64,000 bases of DNA from Thozetella sp. PMI_491 (Eukaryota; Ascomycota; Sordariomycetes; Chaetosphaeriales; Chaetosphaeriaceae): assembly GCA_021432635.1 (NCBI GenBank), contig MU270026.1:1205311-1269310 (forward strand), read 5' to 3'. Shown here in pieces: positions 45,861-58,568 of this stretch (positions are counted from its first letter, which is position 1; every line of letters begins with the position of its first letter). Below the pieces are notes generated by a model. It had not been told where the DNA came from. It was given only the letters and a program-made list of their open reading frames with translations, and ran no database searches. A program made the position numbers and the translations under genes.

Positions 45861-46778
45861 GATGCACGATATACTCATGTCCGCGACCGTATCCCTGACG
45901 CAGAACTTAAGAGATGCTTTGCCTGACCTGTCTCCTTTTATCCGACTCTTCGATAGCCAATTTAGTGAGCTTACCGGCCAATGCTGCGAGCCATTAAGTG
46001 GGTTCTTGCCAGCTCAACAAGCCTAGCAGCGCTAACATGGTGCAGATGCCTTGCATTTGCAAGCGTGCCGCCTTCACGTTCTAGCATATCACTTTCTAGA
46101 GAGCTGCCCAAATCGTGACGGTCTGTTGCGGTTATATACCATCGCTTGCAACTTTATCAACAATCTAGTAACCCAGGAAGCCATCTCGGAGTCTTGCACC
46201 ATATTCCTAGAGTGGGCGGTTAGTCTTGCCGCACTGTCGATTCTTAAGGTCTTGCGGAGTACGGAACTGGAGATTCCAGTGGAGAAAACCGCGGGAGAAG
46301 AGTCATACTTTGCCGCAGTGATTTTCTCTCGGAAGGCATCCATGCTAAGCGATGACCTCGGCGCACGCGGAGTTACAATACTAAGCCAGCTATGGACGAG
46401 TAAAAATGTCTTCAAGCGGCCGAACGGTCAGGTGGACAGCCTCCGCACAAGGATACGAAGTAGGCTCTCGATGGGTGTGGTATTTGACTGCTTCTGGTGG
46501 TGGAGAGAAGAATTTGCCGGGCAATCGAGTCCATATGTCGACGAATTACTGCCGACTAGTAAGGCAAATATCTTCCCCAAGGAATTAGGATGCTAATAGG
46601 TGCCAGTTCGCCAATTACCCACCTCGACAGGCGCGGTGGTGCAGCCTGATCAGATGGCACCAGCCCTGGAGCACCAGGATTCGGACTTATTTCCGACAGA
46701 AGCCTCTTTTCTGTTTCCTGATGAAGCCTTCCCTGACTACGACTGGGCTGCCACTTTCCACGCATCAGGGCTAAGGTA
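45861..46778 (+). pseudogene. C-terminal fragment of a fungal transcription factor
   Basis: From about 45870 the sequence reads as the late part of a fungal_trans-type regulator: RDALPDLSPFIRLFDSQFSE, then ALHLQACRLHVLAYHFLES, LLRLYTIACNFINNLV, and an acidic tail ending DYDWAATFHASGLR at 46778. There is no zinc cluster or middle homology region upstream. Instead it abuts the oxoprolinase relic within a few codons. An in-frame stop near 46025 could be intronic. It is a truncated copy joined to an unrelated gene remnant by rearrangement. Confidence 0.6.
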
Positions 46779-47590
46779 GGGTCTCAAGAATGCACAATAG
46801 GTACCTTGGCCTATTCCCATTTGAAGTCGGTGCATTTCGAAAGCAACAGCTCTACTTTTACCTCTACCGCAACGAAGTGGACATCATAACTAGAACAGCA
46901 TTGATCCGCAACCGAATAGGTAGCAGACGACGGAGGAGACGATACCTAATACAGTGTGAATACTGAAGATCACATCCACATCACTCGGGGTCACGCTACA
47001 GTACGACAGCCAGCGATGGCCGCTGTGTATTTCATTAGAGGATGCTAAATTGCGCGAAAATGCCCCTGGCAAAATAAAAATTGGGGGTCAACAGCCAGCA
47101 AGACTTTCTATCCTTGCAACCGCAAATCCATATTCGTATATCGCTTCCTTGCGGTTATTCGTAGATGAATCGGAATCTCACCTCCGAATGGATTCCGCTA
47201 GGGCCGGCTATGGAGACGGAGCCTCGCCAGCTGACACGAGCCTAGGTTTAGATGCTGTTAGCGCTATCTTGGACAAAACACGTCGCGATCCTGTTTGCTG
47301 ACCCTGACGGCCAGCTTCCGCATCTTGTTTCCGGCCCACTCTCTTGAGATGGCAGAGATAAGAGTTATCCCGAGAAATGGACTAGTCCTTCAGTTATTAG
47401 TTTGGATTTGCTGGACAGTCGACAGCTTGGCGCCGAGTACGATGAATATCTGCTAGGATATAGGGATGGCTTTGAACACGATCCGCCGGGAGCGCATCAT
47501 ACTGGGAGTAGCCAACAGCGAGCTTTCCCGAGCTCCTCCAGCTGGCGTCAGGGGTTATTTGCTTCAGACACCTCTGTAGAGATGGCGATG
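46779..47590. other. Intergenic region
   Basis: About 800 bp. Two open frames (47050-47301, 47402-47596) could be remains of the N-terminal exons of the following DUF3176 gene but have no recognisable motif. Confidence 0.4.
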
Positions 47591-49266
47591 CACTAGTGGT
47601 GGTGGTGGTGGGAAATAGGCGCGGCAGCTTTAAGTGCTTTGACCATGACCTTGAACCTTGCCGTGCTTGCTACCGTAAACAATAAGCCACTCGCGTCCTG
47701 GCCGCTGCCAATCCAACCAAACTCGTTAATCGCTTTGCTTACCACGCTGGGAAAGTCGGCCATGATGGTTGCAGTTTCCAATTGCATCAGCCAGCTAAAG
47801 TGGAGGTACTTCCGTGCTGGCGCCCACCCCTAAGCCACCTACAGAGTTTTGACGACGCTAGCCGCGGTCCATGGGGCGCGTTCGCCTTCTTCACTCATGT
47901 TAACTTTCGGGCCATGCTTGTTTGTAGTCTGGCCCTGGTGATTTTAGCTGGATTGGGCATTGAGCCCGCCACTTAGTAGCTACTGAACTTCCCGTCGGGC
48001 CTTTCGACACTCGCGAATGTGGTGCCTACAGTGGGGCAAGCTCGTGCTTACGAGTATAAATCTTACTTGTTGCTCCATCAATGCGACGTAAACGCAGGTA
48101 AGTATACGACAAAGACTGGCGCTGTCTCCCTACTTACCCGTCGTACGCAGGTATTCACTAACTGGTTCAGATTTGGCAAATTCCCTCGCATCGACAGATC
48201 AGCTGTCCGTCTCGTGCAACACAATGTTCATGGACCGATATCCCTACCTTGGGGCTAATTACTGCTACTCATTTACCAATCTGACAGATATTGCCACGGC
48301 ACATTATACCCTTGGCAACAATGGAACGGATGCCAACAGTAAAACGTGCCTCTAAGATTATCCTGGACGCCAGGCTGCAGACCCCACGATTAGCATGCAA
48401 TGGGCCGTAAACAGGACTGAAAGCGAAAGCGTGATACCGAGCAAGTGGACCTTTCTGAGATCGTTGGCCGGCGTGCATACCGATTCGATAAGCGGCACCG
48501 AACACTCCCTGACTGTCGCGCGGCTCCTGAACAGTAGCATCGCGCCCAATGGGCCCGTGTCCTCTTCGGTTGAGCTCATTTATTCGCGCTGATACCTGTG
48601 CGAGCAAATTTTGCGCAACGCGAGCTCCGTACTAGGCACCGTAAGCATCGGTGATATTACCAAGGAAGCTCTCACCCCAGTCCGAAACGAGAGAAATCTT
48701 CCGGCTTCGTTAGAAGGCAGTACCACCTTCATCCCCGAGTACACCCCACTGACATATCGCGCCAACACGTCGGGCAACGAATATACGATCATACAGCGGC
48801 CACCTATTCAAATCACTAATTATCTAGCATACATGCTAAGCAACATGTATGCCTTAAATCTCATAAAAGACGACACGGACAGTATAGTTTCCGCCACCAT
48901 CCTCGGCAACAACAACTTACTCCAGTTTGGCTACTTCCTCAATAGCACTGATATGCGCAATATCACGGCCAACATCGCTGAGACTCTTTCGACTCAGATG
49001 CAAAGTGCGTCGACTGGAGACAACGCCAACTTGACCCTGGTAGGCGGCGTCGCTCAAGCATCAGAAACATATGTGACAGTGCGTTGGGGGATTCTGCTCC
49101 CTTTGCTAGAGTCATTTTTGACAGTAGTTCTACTGGCTGTGACGATTTTATCGCACGAGGAGGGAATCCTTGTACAAAATGTCAATCATAGCACCTCTGG
49201 CGTATGGCTTGGCGGGTTGGGATTTAGAGGAGAAAGCGCGTGTGAGAGGTGAGAACAGCAGAGGGG
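47591..49266 (+). pseudogene. Decayed DUF3176 membrane protein gene
   Basis: Typical DUF3176 blocks occur in order: WWWEIGAAALSALTMTLNL from 47596, PNSLIALLTTLGKSAMMV, ISQLKWRYF, then in another frame PLSHLQSFDDASRGPWGA, a membrane helix VCSLALVILAGLGIEPAT, and far downstream ETYVTVRWGILLPLLESFL with the final helix. The frame shifts near 47820. Two adjacent TAG codons directly follow GIEPAT at about 47974, where the family has Gln-Gln. The last helix loses its frame near 49170, because APLAYGLAGWDLEEKARVR continues in a different frame. The family is a fungal membrane protein of unknown function. Introns explain some, but not all, of these breaks. Confidence 0.75.
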
Positions 49267-50895
49267 CTGGAGGTTAGACGTCGGGATATGGTGACAAGAT
49301 TCGGACAAGATCATGGGGGACGGGTCGAGTTCATAAAGAGCCTAGCGTACAAGATTCCAGGACATCGATGCGGGTAGAGGGGGTCTTGCGCCATAATGCC
49401 CGACCCTTCGTGTCACCGTAGTAATTAGGAGGAAATGCAGCATAGACGTGGTAAGGTCGCGCGTAGAACTGTACAAGCAGCCAATTGGAACTGCAAACCT
49501 AATCAATATCGAAACAATGAGGCACATAAAAACCATGCATAGTACCAAATTCAAAAGTGGATGCGACATGTCCAGCACCACCCTTGGAGATCTCAATTCT
49601 CCTCATTTATGCCCGCCTTAGTAAGCTGCTTAATGAGCTGTGTTAACCTCTTGGTTTCGAGGTTATCTGACTTGGACACATTCGTGACCGGCCATTCTCT
49701 CTGAATGGATTGCTTCGACGCTTTTTCGTGGGCCCAGAGTTGTTCCGCACTATGGCTACCTTGCGTTCGCTGTAGTCCAGGGTGCGGAAATAACCATTAC
49801 TGCAGCTGCTAGAGGCAACCGCATTCTGCCTCGCTATCCATTCGACATGCTGTAGCTAACGCTTTGACTAATAGATTCCGGCAGTCGTCCTACAGCGTAC
49901 GAGAAGGAAATAAAGAAGGGTGCTCTTCAAAAATGGCGACCGACCGACGCTATTCCGGCGAAGGGATCGACGGCGGTAGCTGTCCCTATCCGTTCAGTTC
50001 AATACAATGGAATATGTATAGAAAAAGGTCGCAATGAAAGCCGAACAGCGGAGCCCCATCGCTTTGCGTTATAATGGTAATCTATGGTAAGTTATACCAC
50101 CCGGTAGGTTCCTTGGCCCAAACTTTTGTTGCCTTGGGCAGGCTCAATGCTGACCGTCGTGTGAGAAAACCGGATGATCGCCTTGCGTTGAGTAGCCCGT
50201 AAGAATGGTTCAGTGGCAATGTACCACACACCATTGGCATTGGCAGCCGTATTTTGTGTTTTCAATCAGATCACCTCATGGGTTCTAAGCGCTGGCATTC
50301 GCCGCTAAGGCAGCATCCCTGCTCTTTCACCCAATTGCCACTCAGTTCAGATTGGGGGCGAAACTTTGCATGCGAATATTCGCAATGGCTCAAAATAAGT
50401 GACGTGCAGACGTCATATTTTTATCTACGAATAGGGAGTAGAGACGGGACGGGGCGCGTATGCACTCCCCAATGCCAAGACGCGGGTTGAATGGGCATTT
50501 GCCGCCAGTGCACGAGCCGCCTCATGGAAACTACCTGGGGAGCTACTTAGGCTAGGGGGACCATTTAGATGGCTCGTCGCAAAGTACGATTGTAGCTGTA
50601 CAATAGCGCAGACATTCCGGAATAGATAATACCGAGACCGCAGCGTAGCGATGGAGTGGGTCCGTAACCGAATTGAGCGCAGCTGGTGGTACCTGAGTTC
50701 AGCCACATTAAGGTGCAAACATCAGATTGTCATGCCGAATGTAGATAACTCACCTATTTTAAGCTAGATGCTCATGGTGGCTGCCATCTTTATAGTACTT
50801 CTCCAACGCTATACCTACACCTTGGCTATCCCCCGTTCGTTCTCGTTTCCTTCCATGACTTGGTATCGCTGACGCTCTTGCATCTACTCGTAGTC
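49267..50895. other. Intergenic region
   Basis: 1.6 kb with no supported gene. One minus frame at 49342-49596 has a hydrophobic stretch but no partner exons. No repeats recognised. Confidence 0.45.
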
Positions 50896-53449
50896 ATGGA
50901 TCCTGTATCACTCACAGCGAGTGTAATGGGCATTGCAAAGACGGTTTCCTCGGTCGTAACTGTCATTCGGTGGCTTGCATCCACAGCCAGAGCGCCCGCT
51001 GAGCTTGCAGATTTGCAAAACGAGGTATGCGATGCCCCCAGTATATATGTGCTATTTCGCGCAGTGCTCACTCACTCGCTTCAGCTCGAGACAGTCTATG
51101 GATATTTGAACGTTTTGCGGCCCATCCTGGAAAATCTAGCAAAATCTCCGAGGTCATATGAGAATGGAGGGTTGGATCTTCTCTGCCGGATTTCCCATGA
51201 CCTCGATGACGACGTTCGCGGTCTTTCGCGTCTAATACATCCATACGAACTTAGTATTCCCGACTCAGCGACTCTCAGTCTACCGCGCTTGCAGAGGTTC
51301 AAATGGCGCCGTGAGATAGATGCTATTATCGGGTTTCGGGACAAGGTACGCCATCGAAGAGTCGATCTTTCTCATGCGGTTGCCCTTCTACAGCCCGGGC
51401 AAAGGTAGGCCTCCGGCCGAACAACCCCCCCTCATCTGTGATCGACCATGGCATTCGGGCATGCGTACAAGAGGCTGATAAAATAACGCGTAGCCAAGCT
51501 TTCAGCGCCCTAAGTTTGAGTATCCAAGAAGTTACACAATCTGGCTTTGACGCTGTCAGTGACCTCATCGAAAGCTCGACGCAGAGGTTACTCATGGAGA
51601 TGGGCAACGTCCCCTCTGACAAACCGCTCATACCCTCTCGACAAAATTCTATGTCATCCTGGAGCGAGCAGTCTATCGGAAAAGAGATGGGAAACTACGG
51701 AAGTGGGGCGCAAACATCATACAAACAAAACAATACAAAACCCGCACTGGAGGCAGATGATGGGCTTGTCTGTGCTAAGACTACTCTTCGGGTGCGTTGT
51801 TTGAAAGATTGCCGATGTCAGTGCCACATCCGCCGCTTCATATACAATTCCAGCGCTCTCTCTCAGAGAATTATGGGATCGTTCCTACTCAGTTACACTA
51901 GCATTCCTTTCTGGGACGGCCGTCCATGCAACCATCCAAGCTGCAGTAACAACTCCACGGCCACGGTATACTTGCAATATCTTCTCCCAAGGTGGCTATT
52001 CCAGAAGGCCATATATATTTCGAGCTCCGTAGACAGCATGTCTGGATACGGTGCATCGCTATCACTCCGTGTTTCGCGAGTACTTCCTACCGATCACTTG
52101 GTATGGCTAGTGATCGAGAAGGAAGAGATAGATGTCCTGCAGCAGATGCTTTCCTCACGAGAAGTATTTCTCAACGATATTTCAACGCACGGGAATTCTT
52201 TACTTCTCGTAAGTTCGGTCCCATGTGCGGGATTGCATTCGTCCAATGGAATCTTGCCGATTGGTCGCTAATTTTCGAGTTTCGCCTCGTAGTGGGCAAT
52301 CGGGACAGGTAAAACTCAAAAGGCTGCCCAATTTTTGTTACAGTGGGACAAGAACGTTGGGTCGGTTGATTCTTCTGGCCTGTGAGTACCATCCGCCCCC
52401 GCTGTGTGCTTCGTTCTAGACTGCCACCTAACATGATTGTAAGGTCGCCAGTGACGCTCTCTCGACAAAAGGCATTAGACAAGAGTGCAGGTCAAGACGC
52501 CATTTCCACATATCAGAGAATACTCAACATCTTCGACGAAGATGTGAATGACACGTTGATACTCCGGGCTTTGTTCGGGTCCGTCGCAATGACAGTGCAG
52601 GAGGCTCTCGAATATACTCCTGGTGATATAAACACTGGGGATATAGGCGGAAGTACGCCGCTTCACTGGGCTGTTCTGCGAGAAGACATCGAGTCCTTAC
52701 GCCTCCTCCTCTTATGGAACGCCAATGTCAATGTTCGAGACTTGAGGGGTGTAACACCGTTGCATCTAGCAGCGAAAGCGGATCTACCCGAGTTTATCGC
52801 TCTTCTATTAAGCGCAGGGGCCGATATTAACATGGCCACCCCAGCGGGTTGCACCGCCTTGACTTATGCTGTGCAGAAGAGAGCAGTAGCAGCTGTTAAC
52901 CTCTTGCTGGATAGAGGTGCCCAATGCCCAGAGAGACTGGACGGATACTCAGTATTCATGGGTCTAGTACCGTCTCGAGACGAATCAAGAGACAGACAAG
53001 TCCTCGCCCGGTTAACGGCGGCAGGATTTGATATCAACGAAGGCAGGTGCCAGGTGTGGACTGCTTTTATGGGTGCTCTGTATTACGATGACCCGACTGG
53101 TACGCGCTTGTTCTTGGAATGCGGGGCTCTGCCGACTCTTATTGAGCATACGGGCAAGAACACGCTACATTTGGCTGCGTTATATTGCACTTCTAGTGTG
53201 ATGGAGGTTCTGGAAGGAAAACTGACAGGGTTGAACCCTGACTTGGTTGATCTCAGTGGCAAAACTGCAGCGGAATACTTCCAAGAGAGGCAATCGCCTA
53301 CAGACCGTTCCAGAACGGGTCGACCCACAACATCGAAAGATGCGGGAGCCTTTGCACGGTTAATGAGTACCACGCGCGAGGCCATCAGCAGGCTAAGAGA
53401 AGGAGATGAAGAGAATGATGTATTCTATGATGCTTTTGAAAATTTATGA
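50896..53449 (+). CDS. Ankyrin-repeat protein with fungal N-terminal helical domain
   Basis: Starts at the ATG at 50896 with MDPVSLTASVMGIAKTVSSV, the opening of the fungal N-terminal domain common in STAND/ankyrin proteins. An intron from about 51025 leads to LETVYGYLNVLRPILENL. A middle section has the Cys/His cluster DCRCQCHIRRF...GRPCNHPSC, which recurs in this fungal family. After two or three more introns (about 51400-52450), ankyrin repeats fill the last third: TPLHWAVLREDIESLRLLL, TPLHLAAKADLPEFIALLL, TALTYAVQKRAVAAVNLLL and a partial copy near the end. No NACHT or P-loop is visible, so this is a short relative of STAND receptors. Function unknown; incompatibility or stress signalling are guesses. 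Middle exon borders are approximate. Confidence 0.7.
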
Positions 53450-54247
53450 AATGAGAGCTGTCATAAATTTGTCCAAATACAGATTACGCTTAACTCGTTC
53501 TTTGTCGAACACTATCAGGACACAATTTGTCGAAATATTCTTCAAGATTCAACAGGTTTTAAATGATACACTCGAATCGTGAATTATGCGTACAAGGGCA
53601 GGTATCAGGCCTCCCCTAGATGCTTATTCCCTAAGATACCAACGGCATTGCCTCGATATATTTCATGTCCGATCCAGCCCTAGTTTGCTCACACGTCCCG
53701 GCTTATATGGTCATATTCTACACTTCACGGCTACAGCTAATGAATCAAAGAAGCCCAGCGAGTAATCAGTGAGGCAATTCACCACAGTAAGATTCCTAGG
53801 CGAGGATCTAGTATTTACAGAATCAAGCGCCTAAACAGTACCTGTAACTAAGTAATCTCTGAATTGAACTTTTGTCTCGGCCACGCCCGTGCCACCCTGG
53901 CCTCGGGGTTCTTTCGCATAAATCCGCAGCTCGATTCTGACCAATTAGAACGAATCCTGCTTTCTCACTAATGAGACTTCACGTATAGTCGTAGGGTCCA
54001 ACGTCTTTCGTCTGACTCACAGCTCTTGAGCAAATTGACTCACTAATCTCGTCACGATATTTATTTGAGCCTATCTTCGCCCGCCGCGGTCCGACCTACA
54101 ATTATTTTTACACGTTGGTAATAACTACCAATAACCCTCAAGAATATCCTAGTAAGCCTGATTACGATAGATCGCCCGTCCTGGATCAAAAGGGTAGCTG
54201 ACAAACCGTCTTGCTGGTCAGGTGCAACCGACAGCCTGCAACAGGAT
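53450..54247. other. Intergenic region, promoter of valyl-tRNA synthetase
   Basis: 800 bp of AT-rich sequence between same-strand genes. I looked for an in-frame upstream ATG that could give a mitochondrial form of the synthetase and found none before a stop. Confidence 0.5.
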
Positions 54248-57200
54248 ATGCCCGGCACTCATGCCCCAAACCAGAATTCAAGCCTGACCTCCAACCCCAG
54301 CCCCGGCAAGATGAAGACCGAGAAGGAACTCGAAAAGGAGCGTAAAAAGGCAGAAAAGCTTGCCAAATTTGACCGAAAGAAAGCCGCCCAAGCCCAGGCA
54401 GTTGCTGACAATGCGACCAAGTCCAAAGAGAAGAAAGAGAAGGAGAAGAAAGCAGTGGTGGAGATCATGCCGCCTTTCATCGAGGACACTCTGCCCGGAG
54501 AAAAGAAGTTGCTTAGGCCTTTTGATGATCCTTGGTATTCCTCATACCACCCTGCCGCCGTTGAGTCGGCATGGTATGCCTGGTGGGAGAAAGAGGGATT
54601 CTTCAAGCCGCAATTCACAGCTGAAGGCAAGGTCAAGTCTGAGGGAAAATTCGTCATCGTCGTGCCTCCTCCGAATGTCACGGGAGCCCTACAGTAAGCA
54701 ATTGACCCACACGTTCGTACCCGGCGTGGAAATCACTAAGTACGTGAGAAGCATGGGCCACGCATTGGGCAATTCGCTACAGGACCTAATGATCCGCTAC
54801 AACCGGCAAAAGGGAAAGACAACGCTGTGGTTGCCAGGCTGTGATCATGCTGGTAGGATCCCTCCCCTACCGATATATTTCACTGGGAAACACCACCTGA
54901 TAACGCCAAAGGCATTGCGACACAGAGTGTGGTCGAAAAGATGCTCTGGAAGTTGAAGAAAAAGACCAGGCATGATCTTGGTAGAACACGTTTCGTCGAA
55001 CTCGTTCAGGACTGGAAGGAAGAGTATCACCAGAAGATCAACAACGCATTAAGAAAGATGGGATGCAGTCTTGATTGGAGTAGAGAGGCGTTTACCATGG
55101 TAGGTATTGTGCCTCCCCTCCCGCTCCGATTTTTGTTCTAAGTCCAGGATAGGACGACACGTTCTCCGCAGCCGTCACGGAACTTTTCGTGAAATTTCAC
55201 GACGAAGGGATTATCTATAGAGCCAACCGTCTCGTTAACTGGGATTCTACATTGATGACCGCCCTCAGTAACCTCGAGGTCGAGAACGAGAATTTGACCG
55301 GACGGACGCTTCTCGACGTTCCGGGGTACGAAAAGAGAGTCGAGTTCGGGATAATTGTTCATTTCAAATACCCAATTGAAGGCTCCGACGAGGCTATTGA
55401 AGTTGCGACAACCCGTCCCGAGACCATGCTCGGCGATAGCGGTATCGCCGTACACCCCGATGATCCTAGATATGCCCATCTTGTGGGCAAGTTTGCGGTG
55501 CATCCATTCATCGAGAACCGGAGACTTCCAATCATCGCCGACGCATACGTCGACCGCGAGTTCGGTACAGGTGCTGTCAAATTGACCCCGGCGCATGATC
55601 CCAATGATTTCAACCTGGGCATGGCCCACAAGCTAGAGTTCATCAACATCCTAACAGACGATGGTCTGATTAACGAGAACGGCGGGCCATACCACGGCCA
55701 GAAGCGTTTCGACGTCAGGTACTTGATTCAGGAGGATCTGAAGAAACTCGGCCTCTATGTCGACAAGAAAGACAACCCCATGACAGTGCCATTATCAGAG
55801 CGAACCCGGGATATTGTCGAACCCATCATGAAGCCACAGTGGTGGGTGAAAATGTCTGGTCTTGCCGAAAAAGCCGTAAGACCTAAACCCTACAGATCCC
55901 TAGGCCGTTTCCTATTTGCTCATACAATTCTCGCAGGTTAATGCAGTCCAATCTGGACAGATCAAAATTAGGCCAGAGTCAGCGGAGAAGAGCTTCTTCC
56001 ACTGGATGGCTAACATCAACGACTGGTGCATCTCTAGGCAGCTGTGGTGGGGACACCAGTGTCCCGTCTACCGCGTTCGCCTTGAAGATGAGGAGGGGGA
56101 TGACGTTTCCGACAGGTGGGTTGCGGGACGAACCGAAGAAGAAGGTGTGGAAGTCGTAATTCAACAATAACTGTGCGTGTCGAATGCTAATTAAATTACA
56201 GCCTTCGCCCGAGCAAAGAAAGCATGGCCGGAGAAGAAGTTTGAGCTGGTTAGTCAATATCCTTAACTACTTATCCCCTCTTTTGTTTATAAAGGTTGGA
56301 CTGGTAAGGGGATGTGTTTCTGATGGAGGGCATGGCTTTCAACCCCATATGGCAAACGTAACCACTCTAATATTTACATGTGCTTCAGGTTCGAGACGAG
56401 GATGTCCTTGACACGTGGTTTAGCTCTGGTCTCTGGCCATTTGCAACTCTTGGCTGGCCTAATGACACCCTAGATCTCTCTCGGCTATTTCCTACCAGTA
56501 TCCTAGAGACTGGATGGGACATAATGTGAGTACCTTCCAGCATATGGACATGCTATATAAAGCAGGGATCTCTGCGGTTAATCCTGTTTATCGCCGTCTA
56601 TGAAAAATATCTAGAGGGCTTGTTGAAAGAGGACCTGCTGACAAGGAAACTTACAGTCCCTTTTGGGTTGCTCGTATGATCGCCCTTAGTCTATATCTCA
56701 CGGTAAGTACTCTCTCAAAAGATAAAGGCTACTTTTTGAAGGTTACGAAAGGCTATACCCACCGGTATCTGCTACGCGAGGAGTGGTTCTGAAATCGATA
56801 AACAGGACAAGGTGCCATTTTCAGAAGTGTTTTGCCATTCGTTGAGTGAGTACGCACCTGTGACTCAAAGAGCCTACAATGAATTGACTTCTCCGTAGTC
56901 CGTGACTCTGACGGGAGAAAAATGAGCAAGTCGCTTGGGAATGTCATTGATCCACTGGATGTTATTCATGGAATCGAGCTCCAGTCTCTTCATGACAAAC
57001 TCCTTACAGGGAACCTAGCTCCCACTGAGGTCAAGAAGGCGACCGCGTACCAAAAGACCGCATTTCCACAGGGCATCCCAGAATGCGGCGCAGACGCGCT
57101 TCACTTCTCTCTCATCGCTTACACTACCGGGGGTGGCGGCATTAATTTCGATGTCAAGGTGATTCACGCATACAGGCGCTTCTGCAACAAGATTTGGAAC

Positions 57201-58203
57201 GCTAGCAAGTACGTCCTTGGAAAATTTGAGTCTCACAAGGACTTTGTGCCTCGCAAGCAGCGGTCGCTTATCGGAAATGAATCTCTTTCGGAGCTCTGGA
57301 TTCTTCATAAGATGAACTCCGCTGTGAAGGCAGTTTCGGAAGCACTTGATCAGAGAGATTTCATGAGGAGTGCCAATCTTATTTACGCCTACTGGTACTT
57401 TCAGCTGTAAGCCCCCTCCCCCTCAAGCCAAGCTGCTCCTATACTCGACTAACCGATTGCTCACTAGATGCGATGTCTTCATCGAGAACTCTAAGGCTTT
57501 GATCCAGGAAGGATCTGAAGTACAGATAAACTCTGTGCTCCAAACCCTCTACTCAGTTCTTGAAGAGGCCCTTGTCCTCTCTCATCCATTCCTTCCCTTT
57601 ATTACCGAAGAGCTGTGGCAGAGGCTCCCCAGGCGATCGGGTGACGGAACGAGGAGTATTATGCTGGCGAAGTACCCGGAATGGGATCCACAATTCGAGA
57701 GCCTAGAGGCCGAGGCTGCCTATGACATCGTGTTAGGGTGCTCAAAGGGAGTCCGGTCTTTGATGGCCGAGTACGCCTTACAAGATGAAGCGAGGATCTT
57801 CATACATGCCCATGAAGCAGCATCGCACAAAACCGTGTCCGAGGAAAAGTCTTCGATCCGTTCGCTCAGCGGCAGAGGTGCCATGAACATCGAGATTCTT
57901 TCACCGGATCAAGCCCGACCAACGGGCTGTGTTACCTTCCCTGTCTCTAGTGCTGCCTCTGTCTTCATTTACATCAAAGACCGCGTTGACCTGGATGAAG
58001 AGATCGCCAAAGCGACAATGAAGCTAGAGAAGGCCAATGCCGCTATTCAGAAGCAGCAAAGGCTACTCAGCGACCCGGCATATGTCGAGAAAGTGGCCGT
58101 CGCAACGCAGAATGCTGACAAGAAAAGAATGGCTGATTTGGAGAGCGAGGTAAATGGGTTCGAGCTCACTATTGAGCAGCTCAAATGGCTGAAGGTTGAG
58201 TAG
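54248..58203 (+). CDS. VAS1: Valyl-tRNA synthetase
   Basis: Class Ia synthetase that charges tRNA-Val and edits misactivated Thr. About ten introns join in frame; the product has roughly 1,050 residues, as in other fungi. A Lys/Glu-rich eukaryotic extension ([17 protein letters not shown]) precedes the catalytic core. The HIGH signature GALHMGHALG is split by the first intron at about 54693. Next come [10 protein letters not shown], the CP1 editing domain ([34 protein letters not shown]), [52 protein letters not shown], the KMSKS loop near 56923-56937 ([14 protein letters not shown]), the anticodon-binding helices and the C-terminal coiled coil. In many fungi one gene serves cytosol and mitochondria; I see no clear presequence here. 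Housekeeping gene, intact. Confidence 0.95.
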
Positions 58204-58568
58204 GAATGGGGCTATACGAATGTCCAGTGTCCATAGGGTGGTAGATCTCGACTTGGAGTAGTTTTGTGGGCATATATATTAAATGCTTGCCTTTTACTTT
58301 TTCTAATCATCAAGAATGAATAGCTGTGTCTGTCCAGATCTGAGTCTTTCGCAGGTCTTCTATCTGTGTGAGTCAGGTAGTCTGTTGTGGACCCAGAGTG
58401 CTAGGTAATATGTAAGAAGCAACATATCCGTTTATACCCTGGGTTAGCTTCGTGCAACGCTCTCAAACTACCAACCTAGAGTCATTTTAGACGGTCTGTC
58501 GCCTAACCGGAACCAACGCCAAGGACCTTTGTGATGCCTGCACGGTTGGGAGCTCAGTCAGGACCCAT
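58204..58568. other. Intergenic region
   Basis: 3' flank of the synthetase and of the convergent pseudogene; nothing recognised. Confidence 0.5.
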
